Origin: Deltaproteobacteria bacterium
GTDB lineage: Bacteria; Desulfobacterota; Desulfomonilia; Desulfomonilales; Desulfomonilaceae
Length of the DNA: 64,000 bases
Reading direction: 5' to 3'
Assembly (NCBI GenBank): GCA_016875095.1
Contig: VGSG01000007.1
Span: forward strand, 1 to 64,000
In this document: piece after piece, positions 54,459 through 63,671 of the stretch
Layout: the number at the start of each line of letters is the position of its first letter
Position numbering within the stretch: the stretch's first letter is position 1
Position numbers and translations under genes: made by a program
Notes under the pieces: generated by a model
Told to the model about the DNA's origin: nothing
Database searches by the model: none
The model's input: the letters and a program-made list of their open reading frames with translations, nothing else

Positions 54459-54508
54459 GACAGGCGTCCCGCCTGTCTGGAAATGATGGGCAAGATGCCC
54501 GTCCCACC
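54459..54508. repeat. Double-hairpin dispersed repeat
   Basis: GACAGGCG/CGCCTGTC with loop TCC (54459-54477) then GATGGGC/GCCCGTC (54485-54503) and CCCACC. Same design as 9556-9634, in the 232-bp gap between glk and the molybdoprotein gene. Confidence 0.65.
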
Positions 54509-54585
54509 AAGACTGTGGGCAGGAATGGGCACATTTGATGAACTCGAGGTTTTCGCCACTGTTGCAAGCAACCTGGTGGTAGATT

Positions 54586-55248
54586 CTATGCGCTCACCTG
54601 CTCTACGGTCACCTTGTCCACGTACTTGACCCAGTCATAACCGTAATACCCCTCGGCCACCAAACGCAAGGGAAAGCCGTGCTTGCGAGGCAGGTCCGCG
54701 CCGTTCACCGCGTAAGCCGGAAAGACTCGATCAGCGAGAACATCCGCCACCGGGACACGCAAAGTCTTTTCATAGGCGCCGGAAGGTCCTCGGAATGTGA
54801 CGTATCCCGCGCCTCGCTTCGCCTGAGCTCGCTCAAGCAGTTCCTTTGCGGAAATGCCTTTCCAAACGCCGTGGTTGGCAAAGAATCCCGGGCAAATGAG
54901 CAGAACCTTCCGCTCTATTGATGGGAGCTGAAGCAGTTCCTGATAGGACAGCGAGAAGGGCTTTTCCACATGCCCATCAACGAGGAGACGCCAGGAGACG
55001 AGATCGACCTCATGATCGTCCAGACCCATCGCGCCGAACTCCGGGAGTGGAGTCACATCGAGATCGGAGGTGTCCAGGTCTTGCGGATTGCGGGTTCGTA
55101 GGTCAGTCCACGGCGTGCCTTTGGGCACAAGGGTCTTGCTTGCGGCAGCCATTGCTCTCCCGATCGTCGAGAATACCGGGTCAAGAAGCCATGCCAGGCC
55201 GAATAGCCCGGCCAGGGCTCTCCTCACAAAGCTTCGTCTCGTATCCAT
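54586..55248 (-). CDS. Tat-exported molybdopterin oxidoreductase, sulfite-oxidase/YedY-like
   Basis: A 220-residue protein of the sulfite oxidase superfamily. A twin-arginine signal MDTRRSFVRRALAGLFGLAW starts it. The mature domain keeps a Cys at 119 (VLLICPGFFANHGVWKG) which would bind molybdenum, followed by the family's VWKGISAKELL and DLPRKHGFPLRLVA. It is smaller than YedY (MsrP). The gene stands alone; no YedZ-like heme subunit is in the window. Its substrate is unknown. Confidence 0.88.
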   Translation of the reverse strand: MDTRRSFVRRALAGLFGLAWLLDPVFSTIGRAMAAASKTLVPKGTPWTDLRTRNPQDLDTSDLDVTPLPEFGAMGLDDHEVDLVSWRLLVDGHVEKPFSLSYQELLQLPSIERKVLLICPGFFANHGVWKGISAKELLERAQAKRGAGYVTFRGPSGAYEKTLRVPVADVLADRVFPAYAVNGADLPRKHGFPLRLVAEGYYGYDWVKYVDKVTVEQVSA

Positions 55249-55308
55249 TCTATTGGCCTCTGGAGGATCAATTCGAGATCTTCAACTCATCGAAGGCCGC
55301 GAAGGGGT

Positions 55309-56220
55309 TCAGCAACCTTTCTCGTGACGCTCCAGGAAATAATTCCACTGCTCGTCGGCAAATGACTGGAGTCGGTCTATCTGCTCCGCGGTAATCTTTC
55401 GGAAGCGCGTCTGGCCCTTGACGTAGTCGGCAACGGTCTTCTTGCGTCCTTTGGATGCGAGCTTCAACGACCAGGAGGTAAGGCCGAACTTTCCCTCCCT
55501 GATCTCAAAGAGGACGTGCAAGCCTGTCTCCACCGCGAGCTTGCCCATCTTGATCAGGTCCTTGTTTGGGAAACCCCATCCGGGAGGGCAGGGCGCGTGA
55601 GCTTCTATATATCGGGGACCCCGGATCTCTTTGGCTGTGCGCACCTTGTCGTACAGGTCCAGAGGAAACGAGGGCGACGCGGTGGCTATGTAGGGAATGC
55701 GATGAGCCTCCACGATGGCAATCATGTCCTTCTTCTGCTGCAATTTCGAAAGGATAGGCGTGGTTGTGGTTATCGCGCCCGCAGGGCTGGCGCTTGATCG
55801 TTGAGTGCCCGTATTCATGTAACCTTCGTTGTCGTAGCAGATATAGATGAAGTCCGTGCCGCGTTCCAGCGCTCCTGAAAGCGCCTGAATGCCTATATCG
55901 TACGTGCCGCCGTCTCCTGCAAAGGCCACAACGGTGTAGCCTTTCTTGCCGGTTGCTTTGAGCCCCGCCACGATCCCTGACGCGGACGCGCCGGTGGCCG
56001 CGAACGTGTTATTGATACAGACCACTTTCACCGGAGTGATGGGGTAAACTCCGTGGAGGACCGTCATGCAGCTCGCGGGCACGGTTACAATCACCTTGCC
56101 TGGATAGAGGGCCTTCAGCGCGTGACGATAAGTCAGCATCAATCCGCAGGCCGCGCACGATCGGCTTCCCGGCAGAATGTGTTCTTCGCGAGGCAGTTCT
56201 TTAGCTGCTTTTGTGGCCAT
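55309..56220 (-). CDS. porB: 2-oxoacid:ferredoxin oxidoreductase, beta (TPP) subunit
   Basis: The 303-residue beta subunit binds thiamine diphosphate. The N-terminal SRSCAACG carries a cluster Cys pair, FAGDGGTYDIG with its Asp at about 102 and the YDNEGYMNTGTQRS block bind TPP-Mg2+, and SCMTV-like VTVPASCMT is family-typical. It is the last gene in the gamma-delta-alpha-beta order. Pyruvate is the likely substrate, but branched-chain oxoacids cannot be ruled out. Confidence 0.94.
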   Translation of the reverse strand: MATKAAKELPREEHILPGSRSCAACGLMLTYRHALKALYPGKVIVTVPASCMTVLHGVYPITPVKVVCINNTFAATGASASGIVAGLKATGKKGYTVVAFAGDGGTYDIGIQALSGALERGTDFIYICYDNEGYMNTGTQRSSASPAGAITTTTPILSKLQQKKDMIAIVEAHRIPYIATASPSFPLDLYDKVRTAKEIRGPRYIEAHAPCPPGWGFPNKDLIKMGKLAVETGLHVLFEIREGKFGLTSWSLKLASKGRKKTVADYVKGQTRFRKITAEQIDRLQSFADEQWNYFLERHEKGC

Positions 56221-56246
56221 AATCCTGTCCTGTTACGTTCGTAGAT

Positions 56247-57443
56247 CTAAGTACTTGAACCACGCACATCTACCCAGCCGTAACGGGGCTCATTGAGTAT
56301 CGCGTCGGTTGCGGCCTGGACGATCTGGCCCGCGGCCACGTCTCGACCTCCCAGCCCCGCGACAAAGCCGGAGAATTTCACGCTGACGCCGGCGTCGAAG
56401 AGCGCGGCTTTCAAATCCGTGGCAAGCGCGCCCGCGTACCCGTAGCTCACGTCTTTTTCAAACACGGTAACCGTCTTGACCGCAGCGAGAGCCTGAACAA
56501 GCGCGCTTGCAGGAAAAGGCCTGTACGCGCGCACGCCGATGACTCCGGTCCTGAGGCCCTGAACTCTCAACGAATCCGCCGCTCTGGTGGCTTCCAGCGC
56601 AAGCGAGCCCATGCTGACCAGCGCGTGCTCCGCGTCATCCATCCGATAACGCCACACGAGTCCGCCCCAGCTTCGGCCGAAGATCTCTTGGAATTCTTCG
56701 TCCGTGTGGTGGATCACGGCGAGAGAAGCCAAAACGTCTTCATGGAGGCGATGTCGTAGCTCCATATATCCGGGCATCAGGTTCCCCTGCGCGTCCGGTC
56801 GGGGCTCGCTGAGAATAAGCGGGTTGAGATTCACGAATCGCCCGGACTCGAGCAGCCCCTGGCCTTGCCATGGCGGCAGAAAGCGGTCCACCTCGTCCTG
56901 AGACGGGACTTCTACCGGCATATTCGTGTGTGAAAGCACGAAACCGTCATAGCAAACCATGACGGGAATCAGGGTCTGCTCCGCAATGCGGTACGCCTGA
57001 ATGATGGTGTCCAGGACCTCCTGGTTGTTGCGACAATAGAGCTGAATCCAACCGGTGTCCCGCTGGGAGATCGAATCCTGCTGATCGTTGAGGATTGTCC
57101 AGGGCGCGCCGACCCCGCGATTCACGCACGCCAGCACAACCGGCAAGCGACTTCCCGCTGCCCAGTGCAGCATTTCATGCATGTACAGGAGCCCGTTTGC
57201 GCTCGACGCGGTAAAGACCCTCGCGCCGACCTGAGAGGCCCCCACTATGGAAGCCATAGCCGAATGCTCGCTCTCAACGGTGAGGTACTCGGCTTTGAGG
57301 TCTCCGCGCTCTACCATCGCCGCCAGCTCTTCGGTCACAGGCGTCTGCGGAGTTATGGGGTACGCGGCTATCACCTGAACTCTGCACAGAGCCGCGGCCT
57401 CTGCCGCAGCTTCGTTTGCGGTTATGATCTTTACCTCACTCAT
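56247..57443 (-). CDS. porA: 2-oxoacid:ferredoxin oxidoreductase, alpha subunit
   Basis: A 398-residue alpha subunit with IAAYPITPQTPVTEELA at 25-41, the ESEHSAMASIVGASQVGARVFTASSANGL core and NRGVGAPW. It holds the substrate side of the complex, which oxidises 2-oxoacid plus CoA to acyl-CoA, CO2 and reduced ferredoxin, or works in reverse. The ATG follows AAGGAG. Beta lies 26 bp downstream; delta lies 99 bp upstream. Confidence 0.95.
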   Translation of the reverse strand: MSEVKIITANEAAAEAAALCRVQVIAAYPITPQTPVTEELAAMVERGDLKAEYLTVESEHSAMASIVGASQVGARVFTASSANGLLYMHEMLHWAAGSRLPVVLACVNRGVGAPWTILNDQQDSISQRDTGWIQLYCRNNQEVLDTIIQAYRIAEQTLIPVMVCYDGFVLSHTNMPVEVPSQDEVDRFLPPWQGQGLLESGRFVNLNPLILSEPRPDAQGNLMPGYMELRHRLHEDVLASLAVIHHTDEEFQEIFGRSWGGLVWRYRMDDAEHALVSMGSLALEATRAADSLRVQGLRTGVIGVRAYRPFPASALVQALAAVKTVTVFEKDVSYGYAGALATDLKAALFDAGVSVKFSGFVAGLGGRDVAAGQIVQAATDAILNEPRYGWVDVRGSST

Positions 57444-57542
57444 TATGGTCTCCTTGAGACGCCCCTTTGCGACAAAAGCCTCTCCGGCCGTTCAGCGAAA
57501 AGTCGTCCGGATTACGCGGCCGCTACGCCTACGCACCCTGCT

Positions 57543-57842
57543 TCAAGAACGTTTCGGGGGCGCCGGCGTCTTACGCCCTTCGATCATGGTAATGGCTTCT
57601 CGAGGGCATTCTTCTGCGCAGACTCCGCAGCCTTTGCAGTATTCCACGTCGATCTCCAACGGAAAATCGGGAGTAATCACTCCGTCGGGGCAGTAGAGCC
57701 AACACAACAAGCATGTATCCTTCCCGGAGCATTTCTCATGATCGATCACGGGAGTATGGGAGCGCCAATCTCCGGTGCGGCCCGCCTCACCAGGGGCGGG
57801 CCCCGATCGCGCAAACAGAGGACCTTTCGTCGTTTCGGCCAT
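57543..57842 (-). CDS. porD: 2-oxoacid:ferredoxin oxidoreductase, delta (ferredoxin) subunit
   Basis: From the ATG at 57842 it has 99 residues. Two ferredoxin-like clusters are visible: CSGKDTCLLCWLYCPDG (first Cys spaced by five residues) and CKGCGVCAEECPREA. It passes electrons from TPP chemistry to external ferredoxin. It lies between gamma and alpha. Confidence 0.95.
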   Translation of the reverse strand: MAETTKGPLFARSGPAPGEAGRTGDWRSHTPVIDHEKCSGKDTCLLCWLYCPDGVITPDFPLEIDVEYCKGCGVCAEECPREAITMIEGRKTPAPPKRS

Positions 57843-57928
57843 AGCGCCTCTCAAGTTGTTGCGAAATACCACGCGGCCCTTCGTACGAGGGACCCGCGAT
57901 TCGCCGGTCCAAATCCCGGAGTGGGCCG

Positions 57929-58534
57929 CTAGCGAGCGCTTGCAGACACCGCGTCGGCAGGCTTGCGCCGAAATACCCGGGTAGCCTCGAAAGCCAATTT
58001 CAGAGCTTTCAAATTCCGGTCCTTCGCCTTACCGGCAAATTTGCCCGCCACGGCCCGCTGAATATTCTCGAGACTCACCAGGTGCGAAGCCGCGGCCAGT
58101 GGACCCAGAATGGAAGTGGAAATGAGCACGTTGCCCTCCACTATAAGCTCCGCGGCTTCAGACGCATGAAACGCGTCCGCCAGAGCTATCGTGAAGGGGC
58201 CGGAAAGCCCCAGATCCTGAGGAGTCAGAGAGGAATTCACCACCAGGAGGCCGCCCTCTCTCAGGTTCGCCGTGACATTGACCATTTCCAGGAGGTTGTC
58301 ATCCAACACCACCGCCATGTCCGGCGTTGTCACATTGGAATACGTGCGAATCGGCTCCGACGAAATCCTGGTGTGAACACTCACCGGCGCGCCGCGGCGC
58401 TCGGAAAAGTACGTGGGTTTCGCGCTCACGCCTTTGAACCCCTGATAATAGGCCGCCTCGGTGTAGAGCTTTGCCGCGGTTACCGCTCCCTGGCCGCCTC
58501 TCCCATGCCATACGATCTCATACAATTCGCTCAT
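57929..58534 (-). CDS. porG: 2-oxoacid:ferredoxin oxidoreductase, gamma subunit
   Basis: A 201-residue gamma subunit with WHGRGGQGAVTAAKLYTEAA at the start and AKPTYFSERRGAPVSVH and a VLDDNLLEMV region. I chose the ATG at 58534; a TTG at 58546 would add four residues. The left end of the insertion element is only 83 bp upstream, so the operon's promoter could have been altered by the insertion. Confidence 0.94.
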   Translation of the reverse strand: MSELYEIVWHGRGGQGAVTAAKLYTEAAYYQGFKGVSAKPTYFSERRGAPVSVHTRISSEPIRTYSNVTTPDMAVVLDDNLLEMVNVTANLREGGLLVVNSSLTPQDLGLSGPFTIALADAFHASEAAELIVEGNVLISTSILGPLAAASHLVSLENIQRAVAGKFAGKAKDRNLKALKLAFEATRVFRRKPADAVSASAR

Positions 58535-58616
58535 CGTGCCAAACAACCTCTTCTACGGCGAGTCATCTCAATCTAATGCACTCATTCCGGCTCGTCAACA
58601 GAACACCCTCGTCGAT

Positions 58617-60227
58617 TGTAACCCTTCAGTTACTCGTGGGGGATCATGGGAGGGGTTTGTCCGATTTTTTTCTCGCGAAAGGTGCTTGATTGCGCTATGG
58701 CTCTTGTCGGCTGATTCCGACAAGGTTTTGAGTTCCATGGGCGTCAACAGCTGTCCCTTGTGCTTGGAGAAACAGCGTCAGATCGACGATTTGAAGGATA
58801 AGAACCGGCGTCTGAAGGAGGCTTTGCGCCGAAGGGAGCGCAGAGAGGAAGAGGGCTTTTTGGGCTCGTCAACCCCTTCGTCCAAGAAACCGATCAAAGG
58901 AAATACGGAAAAGAAAGACATCAAGGCCAAGGGGGCGCGTCCTGGACACAAGGGCCATGACCGGAAGGGCCATAGCGAAATCTCACCGGATCGGATCTTG
59001 GACGTTGAAGAACAATGGGAGCGCTGTCCTGAATGCGGTGGTGCGCTGGAAAATAAGGGCTGGGAAGAAAGAAGCGTGATCGATTCCCCGCCCCAGAGGG
59101 CCGAACCGGTTCTGTATCGATTGGGTAAGCGGTATTGCCCCCGGTGCAGACGAGGCTTCACTGCCCAGGCGCCGGGTGTGCTTCCGAAAAGCCTCTACGG
59201 TAACCAACTCATAGCCAATGTTATCGTGATGCACTATCTGTACGGTCTTTTGCTGGGGCGGGTTTCCGAATATTCCGGGGTCGGAGCGGGCAGTCTCATG
59301 ACCATATTTCATCGATGCGCCGGCCTGTTTGAAGGGGCGCCACACCAGCTCATTGAGGAATATCGACAAGCGCCGGTAAAACATGCGGACGAAACCGGTT
59401 GGCGCACTGATGGGAAGAACGGATATGTGTGGCTCTTTGCTACCACGCGATTGAGCATCTTTCAATTTGGCAAGAATCGGTCGGCGAAGATTCCGCAGGC
59501 GGTGTTTGGGGCCGAGCCGTTGCCTGGGGTGCTTGTGGTAGATCGATACAATGGTTACAACAAGATTCGCTGCGAGATCCAGTATTGTTATGCCCGTCTT
59601 TTGCGGGATGTCCAAGATTTGGAAAAGGAATTCCCTGATAGCGCCGAAGTCTCCACATTCGTTGCGGTGGTGGCGCCGCTTATGGCGCTGGCCATGGGAT
59701 TGCGCAGCCAGCCTCTGAGCGATGACCAATTTTTCTCTGAGGCTTCCAGGGTCCGTTCAGAACTGAAGGCCGCTATGGACCGGCCGGCCAGGCATCAGGG
59801 AATTCGTCGGGTTCAGGACATCTTCCGGGAAAACCAGGGGAGGCTGTATCATTGGGCCGAGATAAGGCTGTGCCGGCAGACAACAACCTGGCCGAGCGAG
59901 ACCTCAGACCCTCTGTCATTGCCCGGAAGGTCAGCTTTGGATCGGTAACTGATGCCGGAGCCAAGGTGCGCAGCACCCTGACCACCATCGTGACTACGCT
60001 GAAAAAACAGGGCCTGGATGCCGCACAGAGAATCAAAGAAACCCTCGACACCCTGGCAACAGACCCTCATCAAGATGCTTACAGTCTCTTATTCTCAAGA
60101 GCTGGGCCGAAATGAATACTTATTCCCGGTCAGATTCACCCGTCAACCTCCACCGCAACCCTGAAACCCCAGGACTCCGTGCCCCCCTGTCCTGACTCCA
60201 CAGACCGCGGATAACTGAAGGGTTACA
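58617..60227 (+). mobile_element. IS66-family insertion sequence
   Basis: A 16-bp perfect terminal inverted repeat, TGTAACCCTTCAGTTA (58617-58632) and TAACTGAAGGGTTACA (60212-60227), brackets an IS66-type transposase gene. The insertion splits a run of minus-strand genes (livG to porB) but its transposase is on the plus strand. No matching 8-bp target duplication was seen at the ends. Only one transposase ORF of the usual three (TnpA, TnpB, TnpC) is present, as in shorter IS66-like elements. Confidence 0.88.
58737..60115 (+). pseudogene. IS66-family transposase, frameshifted
   Basis: The DDE transposase starts at the ATG 58737 (SCPLCLEKQ zinc motif, charged helix, RCPECGG). Catalytic Asp residues are in KHADETGWRT and VVDRYNGYN. 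Near 59862 the frame breaks: YHWAE is followed by a different frame reading DKAVPADNNLAERDLRPS, which carries the catalytic Glu and the family C-terminus. Deletion of one G (GAGGATAAG to GAGATAAG) explains it. The enzyme should be inactive unless frameshifting rescues it. Confidence 0.88.
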
Positions 60228-60253
60228 AAGGCTCGCAGAACTGCCAAAAGCTC

Positions 60254-61816
60254 TTAAACTTTTCGTTCCCGATCTTGCCAGTATCGGCCGCGTATCTCTC
60301 GCTTGAGCACCTTGCCGTAGTTGTTCTTGGGGAGCGCGTCGACGAAATCTATTGATTTCGGCTTCTTGTATCCGGCGATATGATCCCTGCAAAAGTCGAT
60401 AATCTCCTGTTCGGATACGGCATGCCCCTCCTTGAGCACACAGACTGCCTTGATCGCCTCTCCCCACTTGGGATCGGGCACGCCGACCACAGCCACCTCG
60501 CTAATGCTTGGGTGTCGGATGATGACCTCTTCCACTTCCCGTGGATAGACGTTTTCTCCCCCGGTAATGATCATGTCCTTTGATCGGTCCATGATGAACA
60601 CGTACCCCGCGTCATCCATGTATCCCAGGTCCCCGGTATGCACCCAGCCGTTTCGCAGAGTCTCCGCGGTGGCTTGAGGATTGCGCCAGTAGCCTTTCAT
60701 GGCGAGGTCGGACCGGGTGACGATTTCTCCCATTTGGCCGCGTGGCGCCTCATTGTCGTTCTCGTCAAATATCTTAACTTCCACATCGGTCCGGGCGAAC
60801 CCGGCTGAAGCAAGCCGCCTCATCCGTTCCGGCGGGCCGTCGAGCACGTGGTCCCGGTGAGGCAGGTAGGTGATGGTCATTGGCGATTCAGCCTGCCCGT
60901 AGAGTTGCACCAGGCAGGGGCCAAGTTTTCGCAAGGCTTCTTTGGAGTCCTCGACCAACATGGGGCCGCCGCCGTACACCAGAGACTTGAGGGAGCTGTG
61001 GTCGTATCGGCCAACAGAGGGACTGTCCACCAAGAGCTTCACCATGGTCGGGGCCGCGAACATATTGGTGATTCGGTATTCTTGGATGGTCCTGAAGACC
61101 AGCTCCGCATCAAAGGATTTGGACTCCAGGATAATGTTGGCGGCCGCCTTGCCCACGTTGGGCAGAGCGTAACAGCCGCTCCCATGAGAGAGCGGCGCGG
61201 CGTGCAGGATCGCATCCTGGGGGCCGCAACCCGGGCAAATATCCGCATAGAAGTTCATGCTCATAGCCAGAAGGTTCCGATGAGTAAGCATGGCGCCTTT
61301 TGGCAAGCCCGTGGTGCCGGACGTGTAAAACAGCCACGCAAGACCATCCGGCTGTACGGCCGCGTCATCCCAGGCGTCCGAAGCCGGAGCGAGCAGGTCC
61401 TCGTACAAGATCATCTCTTGTTCGGGATCGGCCAATGTTATCAGGCGCTTAGCCCCTGGAATCTTCTCCCGGACGCTGAGGATCCCTTGGTTGAATTCGG
61501 AAGAAAAGATGACGGCCTTCGACTCCGAATGATCGATGATGAAGGCGTATTCTTCCGGGTGGAGCCTAAAATTGATCGGCGCCGCGCCGCAGCCCGCCTT
61601 GAAACAGCCGAACATCGATTCGAGCATCTCGGGGTAGTTGTACTGCAGCAGGGCTACGTTGTCGCCCTGTTGAACGCCCAAACCCCTGAGCGCATTCGCC
61701 AGTCTGTTTGCTCGAGCATTGAATTGCGCGTACGTGTAACGACGTTTGCCGTGCGCAATCGCAAGGTTATCCGGAAAAGTTTGAGCTGACTTGGTCAACA
61801 ACGTCCCTATGTTCAT
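60254..61816 (-). CDS. Acyl-CoA ligase (AMP-forming)
   Basis: A 520-residue ANL enzyme from the ATG at 61816. The P-loop-like motif YTSGTTGLPKGAML is near 160-173, with LYGQAESPMTITYLP near 295 and GYMDDAGYVFIMDRSKDMIITGGENVYPREVEE near 385-420. The C-terminal domain ends with PKNNYGKVLKREIRGRYW, carrying the catalytic Lys. Activates an organic acid to its CoA ester; the substrate (fatty or aromatic) is not visible. It belongs to the run with SDR and livGF. Confidence 0.93.
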   Translation of the reverse strand: MNIGTLLTKSAQTFPDNLAIAHGKRRYTYAQFNARANRLANALRGLGVQQGDNVALLQYNYPEMLESMFGCFKAGCGAAPINFRLHPEEYAFIIDHSESKAVIFSSEFNQGILSVREKIPGAKRLITLADPEQEMILYEDLLAPASDAWDDAAVQPDGLAWLFYTSGTTGLPKGAMLTHRNLLAMSMNFYADICPGCGPQDAILHAAPLSHGSGCYALPNVGKAAANIILESKSFDAELVFRTIQEYRITNMFAAPTMVKLLVDSPSVGRYDHSSLKSLVYGGGPMLVEDSKEALRKLGPCLVQLYGQAESPMTITYLPHRDHVLDGPPERMRRLASAGFARTDVEVKIFDENDNEAPRGQMGEIVTRSDLAMKGYWRNPQATAETLRNGWVHTGDLGYMDDAGYVFIMDRSKDMIITGGENVYPREVEEVIIRHPSISEVAVVGVPDPKWGEAIKAVCVLKEGHAVSEQEIIDFCRDHIAGYKKPKSIDFVDALPKNNYGKVLKREIRGRYWQDRERKV

Positions 61817-61893
61817 GGACACCTCTTGCTCAGCTCGATTTCGTCAATGAAGTTCGCCGGCGCCGGTGGTGGCTGCAAAGGATAGGGGTTTTT

Positions 61894-61926
61894 GGGGGGG
61901 CCCTTTTTGCAAGAAGGGCCCTCCCC
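61894..61926. terminator. GC-rich hairpin between ligase and SDR genes
   Basis: GGGGGGGCCCTT and AAGGGCCCTCCCC around TTTGCAAG. It shares GGCCCTTTTTGCA with the hairpin at 4694-4732, so it may be a dispersed palindrome. Confidence 0.45.
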
Positions 61927-61965
61927 GGCTACTCTCCCAAATGCCCCTCGGCTCTGAAACGGTCT

Positions 61966-62745
61966 CTACGCCATGACCCAGCCGCCGTCGACGTTAAGGA
62001 TTTGACCGGTGATATAGTCTGATGCGCACGACGCCAGGAAGAGGATTGCTTCCGCCATATCGTACGGGCTTCCCATTCTGGCTATGGGAAGCGCCTTGAC
62101 ACCGTAGTCGTAGCCGCGGGTCATGTCGGTCTCGCATGCGCCTGGGGCGATGCTGTTCACGTAAATGCCGTCTTTTGCCACGTCCTTGGCGATCCAGCGA
62201 GTCAGGGCGATCACTCCGCCTTTTGCGGCCGCGTAGGCCGGACCTGACCGTCCCTTCACCTTATCCGGGTCGTCTTCAGGCTTTGAGACCGCTCCTCCAA
62301 TGATGCCGGAGATGGAACTCACATTGACGATCTTGCCGTACCCGCGCTCCTTCATGTGTGGATACACGGCCTGAATGCAGAGGAAGGTCCCTTTCAGGTC
62401 GATTGACATGACGCGATCCCAGATCTCTTCACTCGTGGTCGTAAGCCCTTCCCTGTGCACGATCCCCGCGTTGTTCACGAGGATGTCTATGCGCCCCAGC
62501 TTGTCTATGGCCTCGGCAACCATTCTCTTCACGTCCGCGGCGTTGGAAACGTCAACCTTTATCTGCACGGCCTTGCGTCCGAGCGCTTCCACTTCTCGTG
62601 CGGTTTCATCGGCCGGCATGAGATCCGCCAGGGCCACATCGGCCCCTTCCCTTGCTAGAACCAGGGCTGCTGCGGCTCCGATGCCTCGGCTTGAGCCTGT
62701 AACGATAGCTTTGCGGCCGCTTAGATCGATTGGCTTGCTGACCAT
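61966..62745 (-). CDS. Short-chain dehydrogenase/reductase, FabG-like
   Basis: A 259-residue SDR. The ATG at 62745 follows GGAGAAGCC. Motifs: cofactor TGSSRGIGAAAAL (NAD(P) loop), NNAGIV, catalytic Ser in VNVSSISG, YAAAKGG with YxxxK, and the C-terminal GQILNVDGGW. It may oxidise or reduce a 3-hydroxyacyl-CoA made from the product of the neighbouring ligase; substrate unknown. Confidence 0.93.
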   Translation of the reverse strand: MVSKPIDLSGRKAIVTGSSRGIGAAAALVLAREGADVALADLMPADETAREVEALGRKAVQIKVDVSNAADVKRMVAEAIDKLGRIDILVNNAGIVHREGLTTTSEEIWDRVMSIDLKGTFLCIQAVYPHMKERGYGKIVNVSSISGIIGGAVSKPEDDPDKVKGRSGPAYAAAKGGVIALTRWIAKDVAKDGIYVNSIAPGACETDMTRGYDYGVKALPIARMGSPYDMAEAILFLASCASDYITGQILNVDGGWVMA

Positions 62746-62964
62746 TGGCTTCTCCGTATCGGTTAGGTGAGTCAAGAGCGCTGCGCGATCTTCACCGCGA
62801 AAACGCTTCTAAGTCCGACATATCATTACGGTTGAGCGCAGGGATTCATGCGACGGGGATTATGTGTCCGTGTTCCTTCCGCTCCCCGTCTGGAGCAGGC
62901 GAAGACAGATTTGCAGACTCCCTGAGGGATCTCCTCGAAGACCTCTCAGGCTTAGCGAGCGATT

Positions 62965-63669
62965 CTAGACGGCGAGGTATCGTTTTTTCACTTCGTCGTC
63001 TTTTTCGAGATCCTCGATGCTCCCCTGATACTTGATATGTCCGCTGTCCACGATGTATGCCCGATCCGCATGTTTCAGTGAGAATTTGACGTTCTGCTCG
63101 GAGAGGAGGATCGTGATGCCTTCTTTTTTCATCACTTCAATGAAATTGCCCAGGTCTCGCACGATAATGGGCGCCAGACCTTCGGACGGCTCGTCCAGAA
63201 GCAGGAAGGTCGGGTCGCCCATGAGGGTCCTGGCAATGGTGAGCATCTGTTGCTCGCCTCCGCTCAGGTGTCCGCCTCGCCGGTTCGCCAGCTCCTTGAG
63301 CCTGGGAAAATGCATATATATGCGTTCGTACGTCCACTTCACGCTCTTGTCGTTTCCGCGGGTGCGACCCACATCGAGATTGGCTTTTACGGTCAGATCC
63401 GGAAAGATGCGCCGATCTTCAGGGACAAACCCCAAACCGAGCCGCGCTACCTTGAATGGGACCATGCCCGTGATGTCCCACCCCTGGAACTTGACGGTCC
63501 CGGTCTTGGGAGGCGTTAGCCCCATGATGCTGCGCAAGGTGGTGGTCTTTCCCGCGCCGTTCCTACCCAGCAGCACCACAGCCTGCCCTTTGTCCACCTC
63601 TAGTGAAACGTCAAACAGGATATGGCTCAATCCGTAGAACGTGTTGATTGCCTGGACTTCAAGCTGCAT
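62965..63669 (-). CDS. livF: Branched-chain amino-acid-type ABC transporter ATPase LivF
   Basis: A 234-residue ATPase with Walker A LGRNGAGKTTTLRS, signature LSGGEQQMLTIAR, Walker B LLLDEPSEGLAP, and H-loop-like LLSEQNVKFS. LivF-type importers carry branched-chain amino acids, and in anaerobes also aromatic or organic acids. The ATG at 63669 lies 2 bp after the livG stop. Confidence 0.93.
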   Translation of the reverse strand: MQLEVQAINTFYGLSHILFDVSLEVDKGQAVVLLGRNGAGKTTTLRSIMGLTPPKTGTVKFQGWDITGMVPFKVARLGLGFVPEDRRIFPDLTVKANLDVGRTRGNDKSVKWTYERIYMHFPRLKELANRRGGHLSGGEQQMLTIARTLMGDPTFLLLDEPSEGLAPIIVRDLGNFIEVMKKEGITILLSEQNVKFSLKHADRAYIVDSGHIKYQGSIEDLEKDDEVKKRYLAV

Positions 63670-63671
63670 GG

